Shown here piece by piece: positions 1-9,478 of a stretch of 13,117 bases of DNA. The position numbers and the translations under genes are program-made. Each line of letters starts with the position of its first letter. Within the stretch, counting starts at the first letter, position 1. The stretch is taken from the NCBI RefSeq assembly GCF_029870285.1, contig NZ_JACSYA010000057.1:1-13117 (forward strand), read 5' to 3'. A model generated the notes under the pieces. It did not search any database. It was not told the DNA's origin and worked only from the letters and a program-made list of their open reading frames with translations. The DNA is from Delftia sp. PS-11 (GTDB taxonomy: Bacteria > Pseudomonadota > Gammaproteobacteria > Burkholderiales > Burkholderiaceae_C).

Positions 1-8
1 GGCGGCGC

Positions 9-815
9 TTATGTGCCTGCCTGCAACTGCCGGTACACGGCAGTGGCCAGCTCCAGCAGGCGCTGGCGCGGCAGCGCGCCGCTGAGCGCATAGCCGAAGC
101 CCTGGTCCACCCAGTAGAAGCTGGGCACAGGGCCTTCGCTGCTGAAGCGGAATGCCGTTTGCGCACTGGCGTCTGTCTTCTCGTCCATGGCGCCCAGGTA
201 GAGCGTGATGCGCTCGCCTGCCGCATCCTGGAACATGAACTGGGCGCGCGCGCCACCATCGCCGGGCAGCAGGCGCCCGCCGACCAGTTCATAGCCCTGT
301 GCCGACAGTTCGGGCAGCCTGAGCGGACGCCCCAGCCGCTTGGAGAGCCATTGCACCAGGTGCGCCTGCTGTGCGGCACCGACCTCGACGGGGTGGCGCT
401 GCTCGGGCTGGTAGACCGCATGGGCGACGGCGGCCTGCTGCGCAAACCGCGCCTGTGGCACCGCCTGCATGGCCAGCTCTGCCGACGGCTGCTGCCCGTG
501 CAGCGTCCAGCCCAGGCCGAAGGCCGCCAGCCAGCCCGCCGCCATGCCGCCCCAGCGCCACCACTGGCCGTGGCGCTCATGCAGCGCCTGCAACTGCAGC
601 GCGGCCTTGCGCATTTCTTCGGGGATGGCATCTTGCTGCCGGGCGGCATGCAACTGCCGCAGCTGATCGCGCTGGTGCTGCCATTGCTGCAGCCGCTGCA
701 GGCTCCCGGCGTCGAGCCGGGCGCGCAAGGCCTCGGCCTGTCCGGGCGGCAGGCGGCCATCGACCAGCGCGTGCAAGTCGTCGTCAGACAGCGGGGGCGG
801 TGTGGGGGCGGTCAT
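9..815 (-). CDS. Transmembrane anti-sigma factor partnered with the adjacent ECF sigma factor
   Basis: This 268-residue protein probably holds the ECF sigma factor encoded just upstream at the inner membrane. The N-terminal part (about residues 1-85) is hydrophilic, with the anti-sigma-like stretch DDDLHALVDGRLPPGQ. A single hydrophobic segment lies near residues 88-105 (RWGGMAAGWLAAFGLGW). The remaining ~160 residues would be periplasmic, with a beta-rich C-terminus (YELVGGRLLPGD, FMFQDAAGERITLYLG). I see no HxxxCxxC zinc motif, so it is not a classical ZAS-type protein. The ATG at 815 is preferred because the conserved N-terminus begins there; a longer open frame to 917 would overlap the sigma gene heavily. 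There is no clear Shine-Dalgarno sequence and the gap to the sigma stop is 10 bases, so translation is probably coupled. The role is inferred from architecture and position. Confidence 0.85.
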   Translation of the reverse strand: MTAPTPPPLSDDDLHALVDGRLPPGQAEALRARLDAGSLQRLQQWQHQRDQLRQLHAARQQDAIPEEMRKAALQLQALHERHGQWWRWGGMAAGWLAAFGLGWTLHGQQPSAELAMQAVPQARFAQQAAVAHAVYQPEQRHPVEVGAAQQAHLVQWLSKRLGRPLRLPELSAQGYELVGGRLLPGDGGARAQFMFQDAAGERITLYLGAMDEKTDASAQTAFRFSSEGPVPSFYWVDQGFGYALSGALPRQRLLELATAVYRQLQAGT

Positions 816-825
816 GGCGCATTCA

Positions 826-1377
826 TCATTTGAGCCGGCGCAGGGCCGGGGAGGGCGCCTGGCTGCCGGGTGCCTCGGCGCCGTGCGGCGGCTGCTGTGC
901 AGGGGCGGCGGGCGCATCCATCATCTCGCGCAGCCTGGCGCGGGCGCGCGACAGGCGCGACATCACGGTGCCCAGCGGCAGTTGCAGCACCCGGGCGGTG
1001 TCTGCATAGCTCATGTCCTCGACGGTGACCAGCAGCAGCACGGCACGCTGCTCGGCCGGCAGGCGCTGCAGGCAGCGCTCCAGGTCCAGGGCCGCATCAC
1101 TGCGCCCTTCGGGCGCCGGCAGACTGTCGGACAGGCTGCTGATGTCCAGCCATTGCCCTGCCGTTGGCGATGCACGCCGCTGGTTGAGATAGAGGTTGTG
1201 CATCAGCGTGAACAGCCAGGCGCGCAGGCTGCCGCCGCTGCGCCACAGCAGCCACTTGCGGCAGGCACGCTCCAGCGTGTCCTGCACCAGATCATCGGCG
1301 GCCCAGGCGTCGCCCGTCAGCATGCGCGCATAGCGGCGCAGGCTGGGCAGGTGCTCCATGATCTGGCTGCGGTCCAT
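826..1377 (-). CDS. ECF-family RNA polymerase sigma factor
   Basis: The 183-residue product is an extracytoplasmic-function sigma factor, which directs core RNA polymerase to a small regulon. Sigma-70 region 2 covers about residues 10-72 (YARMLTGDAWAADDLVQDTL, then RAWLFTLMHNLYLNQRR). Region 4 covers about 100-150 (LPAEQRAVLLLVTVEDMSY, then TVMSRLSRARARLRE), with the helix-turn-helix used for -35 recognition. A proline/alanine-rich tail of about 30 residues follows. The ATG at 1377 has AGAGG upstream; an internal ATG at 1359 is possible. It lies 27 bases after the lipoprotein gene and 10 bases before the anti-sigma gene, all on the same strand, which suggests one operon and possible autoregulation. 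The inducing signal cannot be read from sequence. Confidence 0.95.
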   Translation of the reverse strand: MDRSQIMEHLPSLRRYARMLTGDAWAADDLVQDTLERACRKWLLWRSGGSLRAWLFTLMHNLYLNQRRASPTAGQWLDISSLSDSLPAPEGRSDAALDLERCLQRLPAEQRAVLLLVTVEDMSYADTARVLQLPLGTVMSRLSRARARLREMMDAPAAPAQQPPHGAEAPGSQAPSPALRRLK

Positions 1378-1404
1378 GCAGGCCTCTGGCGGATAGGCGG
1401 CGCC

Positions 1405-1809
1405 TCAGGGGCGGGCGGTATGCCAGACGCCGTTGAAGCCATCGCCCGTGGTATCGCCTGGCTTGGCATCCTTGGCCCAGTAGTACAGCGGCTTGCCCTT
1501 GTAGGCGATCTGGCTGCTGCCGTCGTCGCGCTGGATCACGCTGTAGTTGCCGCCCGAGGGCGCCTGCTTGCCGGCCAGTGGCGGCCAGTTGGTGGCGCAA
1601 GGGCCGTTACAGACGGATTTGCCGCTGCCTGCCGTGTCCTTGTCGAAGGTGTAGAGCGTCATGCCATTGGCGCCCACCAGCATGCCGTTGTGCACGCTGA
1701 CGGCGCTGGGCGGCGTCTGGCCCGAGGCGGTGGCCGAGGGCGTGGAATAGCAGCCCGCCAGTGTCAGTGTCAGGGCTGCCGCGAAGGCGAGGGTGCCGAG
1801 CTTCTTCAT
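1405..1809 (-). CDS. Small secreted lipoprotein with Lipoprotein_15 (COG4315) repeats
   Basis: A 134-residue predicted lipoprotein. The signal peptide MKKLGTLAFAAALTLTLAGC ends in a lipobox (LAGC), so the mature protein would be lipidated at Cys20. The mature part holds two related repeats of the family: NGMLVGANGMTLYTFDKD followed by a C-N-G-P-C-ATNWPPL motif, then a second unit with YKGKPLYYWAKDAKPGDTTG and the terminal GVWHTARP. The molecular function of this family is not established. The ATG at 1809 is chosen because it opens the signal peptide and has GGAGAC upstream; a longer frame would prepend 30 unlikely residues. Such lipoproteins are often found next to ECF sigma / anti-sigma pairs, as here, and the gene is probably first in that operon. 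Confidence 0.9.
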   Translation of the reverse strand: MKKLGTLAFAAALTLTLAGCYSTPSATASGQTPPSAVSVHNGMLVGANGMTLYTFDKDTAGSGKSVCNGPCATNWPPLAGKQAPSGGNYSVIQRDDGSSQIAYKGKPLYYWAKDAKPGDTTGDGFNGVWHTARP

Positions 1810-1897
1810 TGCTGTCTCCGGTGCTTGCCGGCCTGCACGATTGCGGCCGGACATGGGGATGAACACCTGCAGCGGCCGGTTTATTCCAGCGCCGTGC

Positions 1898-1916
1898 AAA
1901 AAAAGAGGCTGGGCCT
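1898..1916 (-). terminator. Weak intrinsic terminator downstream of smpB
   Basis: Read on the minus strand just after the smpB stop, AGGC-CCA-GCCT forms a short 4-bp stem, followed by one base and a run of seven T. The T tract is good but the stem is short, so termination may be partial and some transcription may continue into the lipoprotein gene. Confidence 0.4.
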
Positions 1917-1920
1917 GCGT

Positions 1921-2394
1921 TCAGCGGTTGTAGCTCTTCATGGCGCGCTCGACCTCGCGCTTGCCTTCGCGTTCCTTGATGACGTCGCGCTTGTCGTGCT
2001 CGGCCTTGCCCTTGGCCAGCGCGATGTCGCACTTGACGTAGCCGTTTTTCCAGTGGAGGTTGACCGGCACCAGGGTGTAGCCCTTTTGCTCGACCTTGCC
2101 GATCAGGCGCAGGATGTCATCCTTCTTGAGCAGCAGCTTCTTGATGCGCGCTGCATCGGGGTTGACGTGGGTCGAGGCGGTCTTGAGCGGGTTGATCTGG
2201 CAGCCCAGCAGGAACAGCTCGCCCTCCTTGATGATCACGTAGCCGTCAGTCAACTGCACCTTGCCGCTGCGCAGGGCCTTGACCTCCCAGCCGTGCAGCA
2301 CGATGCCGGCCTCGAAGCGTTCCTCGAAGAAGTAGTTGAATGCGGCTTTTTTGTTGTCGGCGATGCGCGACTGTGTTTCAGGTTTCTTGGCCAT
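1921..2394 (-). CDS. smpB: SsrA-binding protein SmpB
   Basis: SmpB binds tmRNA (SsrA) and brings it to stalled ribosomes for trans-translation, which releases the ribosome and tags the nascent peptide. The 157-residue length is normal. Family-typical segments are visible: the N-terminal beta-barrel with [20 protein letters not shown] and [19 protein letters not shown], the central [20 protein letters not shown], and the basic C-terminal tail ([20 protein letters not shown]) that enters the mRNA channel. The ATG at 2394 opens the usual MAKKP start; no strong Shine-Dalgarno sequence is visible. It diverges from ratA across about 170 bases, the same head-to-head arrangement known for smpB and ratA in E. 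coli. The identification is firm. Confidence 0.98.
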   Translation of the reverse strand: MAKKPETQSRIADNKKAAFNYFFEERFEAGIVLHGWEVKALRSGKVQLTDGYVIIKEGELFLLGCQINPLKTASTHVNPDAARIKKLLLKKDDILRLIGKVEQKGYTLVPVNLHWKNGYVKCDIALAKGKAEHDKRDVIKEREGKREVERAMKSYNR

Positions 2395-2562
2395 GGAGTA
2401 ATAGATGCGGCGAAAACCTGGAGATGAAAGCTCTCCCTACAATACCGGATTGCCGTCTCGCCTCTGGCGGGATTTTAGTTTCGCCTTGCCATCATTGTGA
2501 CAGCCGTCTGTGGTATCGCCCCGCAGTCCGTGTGCCACATGCCGTGCAGCCCGCCCCCGTTC

Positions 2563-3007
2563 ATGAAAAAAGTCAACAAGTCCGTCCTGATCTGGTACAG
2601 CCCCCAAGAAATGTTTGCCCTGGTGACGGATGTGGCCCATTACGCGGACTTCCTGCCCTGGTGCGACCAGGCCCGGGTGTTGGAGCAGGATGCGCAGGGC
2701 ATGACGGCCGAGGTGGGCATCGCGTTCGGCGGCATGCGCAAGTCCTTTGTCACGCGCAACACGCACAGCGAGCTCGACGATGGCGGACGCCAGGTCAGCA
2801 TCCGCCTGGTCAAGGGGCCGTTCTCTCGGCTCGAAGGCCACTGGATGTTCCGCCCCGTGGGCGATGGCTCGCAGCGTGCCTGCCGCGTCGAGCTGCAACT
2901 GGACTACGGCTTTGACAACATGGCACTGGCCGCCGTGGTGGGGCCGGTGTTCGACCGCATTGCCGGCTCCATGGTCGATGCCTTCATCAAGCGTGCAGAA
3001 CAAGTCT

Positions 3008-3015
<8 letters not shown>
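2563..3015 (+). CDS. ratA: RatA / COQ10-like START-domain protein
   Basis: A 150-residue protein of the polyketide cyclase / START superfamily, COQ10 group. In E. coli the homologue RatA was reported to interfere with 70S ribosome assembly, while other family members bind ubiquinone, so the physiological role is not settled. Visible features are the family start KVNKSVLIWYSPQEMFALV, the motif DVAHYADFLPWC, and the C-terminal helix VVGPVFDRIAGSMVDAFIKR. The ATG at 2563 gives the usual N-terminus; an in-frame ATG at 2539 would add eight residues, and neither has a strong ribosome binding site. It overlaps rnfH by 8 bases and diverges from smpB, a conserved proteobacterial neighbourhood. Confidence 0.93.
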
Positions 3016-5489
<2,474 letters not shown>

Positions 5490-5490
5490 G

Positions 5491-5524
5491 CATTCAGGCC
5501 AGACTTTGGATTCTGGCCTGAATG
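5491..5524. promoter_or_regulatory. Inverted repeat 1 (13-bp arms), candidate antitoxin operator; possible hairpin after guaB
   Basis: CATTCAGGCCAGA and TCTGGCCTGAATG are perfect 13-bp arms around an 8-base centre (CTTTGGAT), starting one base after the guaB stop. The core CCAGACTTT..ATTCTGG recurs in the second repeat 30 bases on, which argues for a protein binding site. As RNA it would form a strong hairpin at the guaB 3' end, but no T tract follows, so it is not a standard intrinsic terminator. Confidence 0.7.
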
Positions 5525-5532
5525 GCTATAAT
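5505..5532 (+). promoter_or_regulatory. Promoter of the antitoxin-toxin module
   Basis: A perfect TATAAT at 5527-5532 sits between the two inverted repeats. A weak -35 candidate, TTTGGA at 5505-5510, lies 16 bp upstream in the centre of repeat 1. Transcription would start near 5539, giving a leader of about 23 bases containing GGACAGG before the ATG at 5562. The placement suggests strong autorepression. Confidence 0.65.
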
Positions 5533-5556
5533 GTCCAGACTTTCAAATTCTGGACA
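5532..5556. promoter_or_regulatory. Inverted repeat 2 (8-bp arms), candidate antitoxin operator
   Basis: TGTCCAGA and TCTGGACA flank a 9-base centre (CTTTCAAAT). The site touches the TATAAT box and covers the expected transcription start, so a bound repressor would block polymerase. It shares CCAGACTTT and ATTCTGG with repeat 1; the outer arms differ. Confidence 0.65.
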
Positions 5557-5561
5557 GGCGC

Positions 5562-5810
5562 ATGCACAGCATCGGCATCTACGAAGCCAAGAACAGCTTC
5601 TCCGCCCTGATCGACATGGTCGAAAAGGGCGAAGAAGTGCGCATCACGCGCCATGGCAAGGAGGTGGCGCGCGTGCTGCCCATGCGCCGCAAGCCCGTGA
5701 TCACCGATGACCAGATCCGGCGCGAACTCGACCAGATCGCGGCGCTTCACGCCATGGTGCGCTCTGGTCCCCCTGTGCATGAACTGCGCAAGCAAGGCCG
5801 TCAGCCATGA
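5562..5810 (+). CDS. Phd/YefM-type antitoxin, partner of the adjacent PIN toxin
   Basis: An 82-residue antitoxin. The N-terminal ~45 residues form a Phd/YefM DNA-binding domain (IGIYEAKNSFSALIDMVEKG, then EEVRITRHGKEVARVLPM), which would dimerise and bind the operators upstream. The C-terminal part (residues 46-82, ITDDQIRRELDQIAALHAMV then HELRKQ) is the likely segment that wraps around and inhibits the toxin. The start at 5562 opens the conserved domain and has GGACAGG upstream. The stop overlaps the toxin start in an ATGA, so the two are translationally coupled. Antitoxins of this kind normally autorepress, with the toxin as co-repressor; this is inferred from the paired operators. The strong antitoxin signature and the PIN partner make the assignment secure. 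Confidence 0.92.
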   Translation: MHSIGIYEAKNSFSALIDMVEKGEEVRITRHGKEVARVLPMRRKPVITDDQIRRELDQIAALHAMVRSGPPVHELRKQGRQP

Positions 5811-6241
5811 CGGCCTTTGTTCTTGATGCCTCCGTCACCGCAGCCTGGCTGCTGCCCGACGAAGCCAGCGACCACACCCGTAGGCTCTACACCCTCATCC
5901 GCCGCGACGAGGTCGAGCCCCAGGCGCCCAATCTGTGGCAATGGGAATGCGCCAACATCATCGCCAATGGCGTAGGCTGTGGCCGCATCCCTGAATCTGC
6001 CGTCGAGGGCCTGTGGTCTGTGCTGGAGGCCGTGCGCCACCGCGTCGAACTGCACGAACTGGCGCCGCCGCAACACAAGGCGGTGCTGGGCGTCGCGCTG
6101 GAATGCGGGCTGTCCGCCCATGAAGCCGGCTACCTGTGGCTGGCCCGCTCCCTCAAGCTGCCCCTGGCCACCTTCGACCCCCGACTTGCCCGGGCGGCTG
6201 CCGCTTCGGGCGTCGCCCTTCTTGATCTCTCCACACTCTGA
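5807..6241 (+). CDS. VapC-like PIN-domain ribonuclease toxin
   Basis: A 144-residue PIN-domain protein, the toxin of the module. PIN toxins of the VapC group are metal-dependent RNases that often cut tRNA or rRNA. Acidic active-site candidates are in the expected order: Asp7 ([11 protein letters not shown]), Glu47 ([10 protein letters not shown]), Glu106 ([12 protein letters not shown]) and Asp124 ([12 protein letters not shown]). Many relatives carry Asp where Glu106 stands, a conservative change, so activity is probably intact. The start overlaps the antitoxin stop by 4 bases. The stop is only 2 bases before the guaA ATG, so the toxin gene is transcriptionally and perhaps translationally tied to guaA. 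The RNA target cannot be predicted. Confidence 0.92.
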   Translation: MTAFVLDASVTAAWLLPDEASDHTRRLYTLIRRDEVEPQAPNLWQWECANIIANGVGCGRIPESAVEGLWSVLEAVRHRVELHELAPPQHKAVLGVALECGLSAHEAGYLWLARSLKLPLATFDPRLARAAAASGVALLDLSTL

Positions 6242-6243
6242 CC

Positions 6244-7860
6244 ATGCAACACGACAAGATCCTCATTCTTGACTTTGGCTCCCAAGTCACCCAGCTGATC
6301 GCGCGCCGCGTGCGCGAAGCCCATGTCTACTGCGAAGTCCATCCCTGCGATGTCAGCAGCGACTGGGTGCGCGAATTCGCCGCCGACGGGCGCCTCAAGG
6401 GCGTGATCCTGTCGGGCAGCCATGCCAGCGTCTACGAAGTGGACGACCGTGCCCCCGACGCCGTGTTCGAGCTGGGCCTGCCCGTGCTGGGCATCTGCTA
6501 CGGCATGCAGACCATGGCCACCCAGCTGGGCGGCAAGGTCGAAGGCTCCAACACCCGTGAATTCGGCTACGCCGAAGTCCGTGCCCATGGCCACACCGAA
6601 CTGCTCAAGGGCATCGAAGACTTCGCTACGGCCGAAGGCCACGGCATGCTCAAGGTCTGGATGAGCCACGGCGACAAAGTCACCGAACTGCCGCCGGGCT
6701 TCAAGGTCATGGCCTCCACGCCGTCCTGCCCCATTGCCGGCATGGCCGACGAGTCGCGCCGCTTCTACGCCGTGCAGTTCCACCCCGAAGTCACGCACAC
6801 CGTGCAGGGCGCAGCCCTGCTCAACCGCTTCGTGCGCGAGATCTGCGGCGCCAACGCCGACTGGATCATGGGCGACTACATCGAGGAGGCCGTCGCCAAA
6901 ATCCGCGAGCAGGTGGGCGACGAAGAAGTCATCCTCGGCCTGTCGGGCGGCGTGGACTCCTCTGTGGCTGCGGCCCTGATCCACCGCGCCATCGGCGACC
7001 AGCTGACCTGCGTTTTCGTGGACCACGGCCTGCTGCGCCTGAACGAAGGCGACATGGTCATGGAAATGTTCGAAGGCAAGCTGCACGCCAAGGTCATTCG
7101 CGTGGACGCCAGCGACCTGTTCCTGGGCAAGCTGGCCGGTGTCAGCGAACCCGAAGCCAAGCGCAAGATCATCGGCGGCCTGTTCGTGGACGTCTTCAAG
7201 GCCGAAGCCGCCAAGCTCAAGGCCGGCGACGGCGGCCACAAGGGCGCCACCTTCCTGGCCCAGGGCACCATCTACCCCGATGTCATCGAGTCGGGCGGCG
7301 CCAAGAGCAAGAAGGCCGTCACCATCAAGAGCCACCACAACGTGGGCGGCCTGCCTGAGCAACTGGGCCTGAAGCTGCTCGAACCCCTGCGCGACCTGTT
7401 CAAGGACGAAGTGCGCGAACTCGGCGTGGCCCTGGGCCTGCCCCGCGAAATGGTCTACCGCCACCCCTTCCCGGGCCCGGGCCTGGGCGTGCGCATCCTG
7501 GGCGAAGTCAAGAAGGAATACGCCGACCTGCTGCGCCGCGCCGACCACATCTTCATCGAAGAACTGCGCAACTGGACCGACGAAGCCACCGGCAAGACCT
7601 GGTACGACCTGACCAGCCAGGCCTTCACCGTCTTCCTGCCCGTCAAGAGCGTGGGCGTCATGGGCGATGGCCGCACCTATGACTACGTCGTGGCCCTGCG
7701 CGCCGTGCAGACCAGCGACTTCATGACGGCCGACTGGGCCGAGCTGCCCTATGGCCTGCTCAAGAAGGTGTCCGGGCGCATCATCAACGAAGTGCGCGGC
7801 ATCAACCGAGTGACGTACGACGTCTCGACCAAGCCGCCGGCGACGATCGAGTGGGAGTGA
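6244..7860 (+). CDS. guaA: GMP synthase (glutamine-hydrolysing)
   Basis: GuaA converts XMP to GMP using ATP and glutamine. The 538-residue enzyme has an N-terminal class I glutamine amidotransferase domain with the triad Cys85 (LGICYGMQ), His180 and Glu182 (VQFHPEV). The ATP pyrophosphatase domain follows, with the P-loop SGGVDS at residues 234-239, and then the C-terminal dimerisation domain with [14 protein letters not shown] and the conserved end [10 protein letters not shown]. The ATG at 6244 opens a normal N-terminus. The bases before it (CTCCACACTCTGACC) contain no Shine-Dalgarno sequence, so initiation probably relies on ribosomes finishing the PIN toxin 2 bases upstream. The last ~12 bases are the likely integration site of the island that follows. 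Confidence 0.99.
   Translation: MQHDKILILDFGSQVTQLIARRVREAHVYCEVHPCDVSSDWVREFAADGRLKGVILSGSHASVYEVDDRAPDAVFELGLPVLGICYGMQTMATQLGGKVEGSNTREFGYAEVRAHGHTELLKGIEDFATAEGHGMLKVWMSHGDKVTELPPGFKVMASTPSCPIAGMADESRRFYAVQFHPEVTHTVQGAALLNRFVREICGANADWIMGDYIEEAVAKIREQVGDEEVILGLSGGVDSSVAAALIHRAIGDQLTCVFVDHGLLRLNEGDMVMEMFEGKLHAKVIRVDASDLFLGKLAGVSEPEAKRKIIGGLFVDVFKAEAAKLKAGDGGHKGATFLAQGTIYPDVIESGGAKSKKAVTIKSHHNVGGLPEQLGLKLLEPLRDLFKDEVRELGVALGLPREMVYRHPFPGPGLGVRILGEVKKEYADLLRRADHIFIEELRNWTDEATGKTWYDLTSQAFTVFLPVKSVGVMGDGRTYDYVVALRAVQTSDFMTADWAELPYGLLKKVSGRIINEVRGINRVTYDVSTKPPATIEWE
7849..7860 (+). other. Probable attachment site (att core) at the guaA 3' end
   Basis: The last twelve bases of guaA (GAGTGGGAGTGA), which encode the conserved C-terminal residues and stop, match the kind of sequence that guaA-specific tyrosine integrases use as their crossover site. 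A DUF4102-type integrase follows in the same direction. The second copy (other end of the island) is not in this window, so the exact core is inferred. Confidence 0.55.
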
Positions 7861-8161
7861 AATCAGGTCCTTCGGGGACTATCGCTATCTATCGAAAATC
7901 CGTTGTAACGTGTTGATTTAAAAGGAAATACGTCACGGAAGCTATCGGTGACTATCGCCAGACAGCGCAACGGATTGACGGTAGAGGTGACGGTAAGAAC
8001 CGGAGGCCGGATTAAGACCTTCTTGTTTACTATCGAGACCAAATCGGTCTTTGACGGTAAATCACTCCTCTGGAAAGCTTATTTCATGCGGCTTTCCAGG
8101 CATCAGCAGGTCTCCTGACCCCTGACGGTAAAAGCCGTCATGAACAGGAGGAAAAACCTCG
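7861..8161. promoter_or_regulatory. Integrase leader with repeated CTATCG and TGACGGTA motifs
   Basis: A 301-base non-coding stretch, more AT-rich than the genes around it. CTATCG occurs at 7879, 7889, 7942, 7952 and 8030 (start positions); the first four form two pairs spaced exactly 10 bp, one helical turn. TGACGGTA occurs at 7976, 7988, 8052 and 8123, all in the same direction. A 9-bp inverted repeat, CTGGAAAGC / GCTTTCCAG, spans 8070-8099. The integrase ribosome binding site AGGAGG is at 8146-8151. The repeats are probably integrase arm sites and/or excisionase or regulator sites; no convincing integrase promoter is visible. Confidence 0.65.
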
Positions 8162-9418
8162 ATGCTTACCGACACCGCACTGCGCAATTTCAAGCCTAAG
8201 TCCAAGGCTTACAAGGCTTCCGACCGTGACGGCATGTACGTGACGGTATCCCCCACCGGTACCGTCACCTTCCGCTTTGATTACCGTCTCAACGGCCGCC
8301 GCGAGACCCTGACCATTGGCCGCTACGGGCCGGCGGGCATTTCGCTGGCGATGGCCCGTGAAAAGCTGATCGACGCCAAGAAGGCTGTAGCCCAAGGCAA
8401 GTCTCCGGCGCTCGAGAAACAGCGCGAGAAGCGCCGCCTGACCGCCGCCAAGAACTTCGGTGACATGACCGCCCAGTGGCTGGCCGGCGCACGAATGGCC
8501 GACAGCACGCGAGCGATGCGCAAGAGCATCGTCGATCGGGACATCCTACCGGCGTTCCAGAATCGCCTTCTCAACGAAATTACTGCCGATGACTTGCGTG
8601 CCTTGTGCGGCAAGGTGAAGGGGAGGGGCGCCCCAGCCACCGCGGTGCATGTCCGCGACATAGTGAAACAGGTCTATGCCTTCGCCATCCTGCACGGGGA
8701 GAAGGTGGACAACCCGGCGGCCGACGTGGGCGCTGCCTCGATTGCGACCTTCGTACCGAAGGACCGCGCCTTGTCTCCGTTGGAGATCCGCCTGATGTCG
8801 CGACAGATGGAGTCGGTGGCCACGTATCCGACCATCCGTCTGGCGCTACGCATGATCCTGTTGACGTTGGTGCGCAAGAGCGAGCTGATCGAAGCCACCT
8901 GGGATGAGGTCGATTTCGAGAGCGCGACCTGGACCATCCCGAAGCATCGAATGAAGGGCCGCAACCCGCATGTGGTCTACCTGTCGCGCCAGGCGTTGGA
9001 CATCCTGGTGGCGCTGCATACCTGCGCAGCTGGCTCGAAGTTCGTGCTGCCGTCGCGCTACGACTCTGATCGTTGCATGTCCCACGCGACCCTGAACCGG
9101 GTCACGCAGATCGTGGCGCAGCGGGCCAAGGCCGCAGGCCTGCCGCTGGAGCCGTTCACCGTCCACGATTTGCGCCGCACGGGCTCGACGCTACTCAACG
9201 AGATCGGGTTCAACCGCGACTGGATCGAGAAGTGCCTTGCGCACGAGGAGGGGCGTTCCTCGCGCTCGGTCTACAACAAGGCCGAGTACGCCGAGCAGCG
9301 GCGCCACATGCTGCAGGAGTGGGCCAGCATGGTCGATGCCTGGATCGACGGGCAGACCTACGTGCCGAAGCTGATGCCGGACAACGTGGTCGTGCCGGTG
9401 TTGAGTGCGTTGGCCTAA
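8162..9418 (+). CDS. Tyrosine recombinase (DUF4102-type island integrase)
   Basis: A 418-residue site-specific recombinase of the P4-like integrase class. The N-terminal DUF4102 arm-binding domain covers about residues 1-85 (DRDGMYVTVSPTGTVTFRFD, GRRETLTIGRYGPAGISLA). A core-binding SAM-like domain lies at about 95-185. The catalytic domain (about 200-385) shows Arg238 (TLVRKSEL), Lys265 (MKGRNPH), the His335-x-x-Arg338 box (HDLRRT), His361 (LAHEEG) and the nucleophile Tyr371 (RSVYNKAEY). All key residues are present, so it should be active. The ATG at 8162 has AGGAGG 10 bases upstream. Placement directly after guaA identifies it as the integrase of an island using guaA as target. Two further TGACGGTA elements lie inside its 5' coding region. 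Confidence 0.96.
   Translation: MLTDTALRNFKPKSKAYKASDRDGMYVTVSPTGTVTFRFDYRLNGRRETLTIGRYGPAGISLAMAREKLIDAKKAVAQGKSPALEKQREKRRLTAAKNFGDMTAQWLAGARMADSTRAMRKSIVDRDILPAFQNRLLNEITADDLRALCGKVKGRGAPATAVHVRDIVKQVYAFAILHGEKVDNPAADVGAASIATFVPKDRALSPLEIRLMSRQMESVATYPTIRLALRMILLTLVRKSELIEATWDEVDFESATWTIPKHRMKGRNPHVVYLSRQALDILVALHTCAAGSKFVLPSRYDSDRCMSHATLNRVTQIVAQRAKAAGLPLEPFTVHDLRRTGSTLLNEIGFNRDWIEKCLAHEEGRSSRSVYNKAEYAEQRRHMLQEWASMVDAWIDGQTYVPKLMPDNVVVPVLSALA
8241..8267. repeat. Two intragenic TGACGGTA motifs, one inverted
   Basis: TGACGGTA at 8241-8248 and its reverse complement TACCGTCA at 8260-8267 lie in the integrase 5' coding region, forming a dyad with an 11-base centre. They extend the array of four identical 8-mers in the upstream leader, suggesting that the binding region continues into the gene. 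Confidence 0.5.
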
Positions 9419-9428
9419 TTCAGCAGGA

Positions 9429-9448
9429 AGGTTGTCGATTGACAACCT
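9429..9448. promoter_or_regulatory. Perfect inverted repeat before the HicA-like gene (candidate operator)
   Basis: AGGTTGTC and GACAACCT are perfect 8-bp arms around GATT, between the integrase stop and the next ATG. The right arm contains TTGACA (9439-9444), with CATACT (9462-9467) 17 bp downstream, a good promoter pair. The implied start would be about five bases before the ATG at 9479, beyond its Shine-Dalgarno sequence, so the promoter reading is uncertain. Operator function for the downstream HTH protein is plausible. No T tract follows, so it is a poor terminator for the integrase gene. Confidence 0.5.
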
Positions 9449-9478
9449 GACCAATCATTCCCATACTGGAGATTGTTG

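Noticed and set aside
802..2427. Plus-strand open frame of 541 codons across the sigma, lipoprotein and smpB genes
   Set aside because: It runs antisense to three well-supported genes and contains no domain; high GC produces such frames.
6130..7548. Long minus-strand open frame (472 codons) opposite guaA
   Set aside because: It is a shadow of guaA with biased composition and no recognisable motif.
8070..8099. Intrinsic terminator before the integrase gene
   Set aside because: The stem is good, but no T tract follows on either strand.
7877..8130. CRISPR-like array from the repeated CTATCG and TGACGGTA motifs
   Set aside because: The units are only 6-8 bp with irregular spacing and no constant-length spacers, so they look like protein binding sites.
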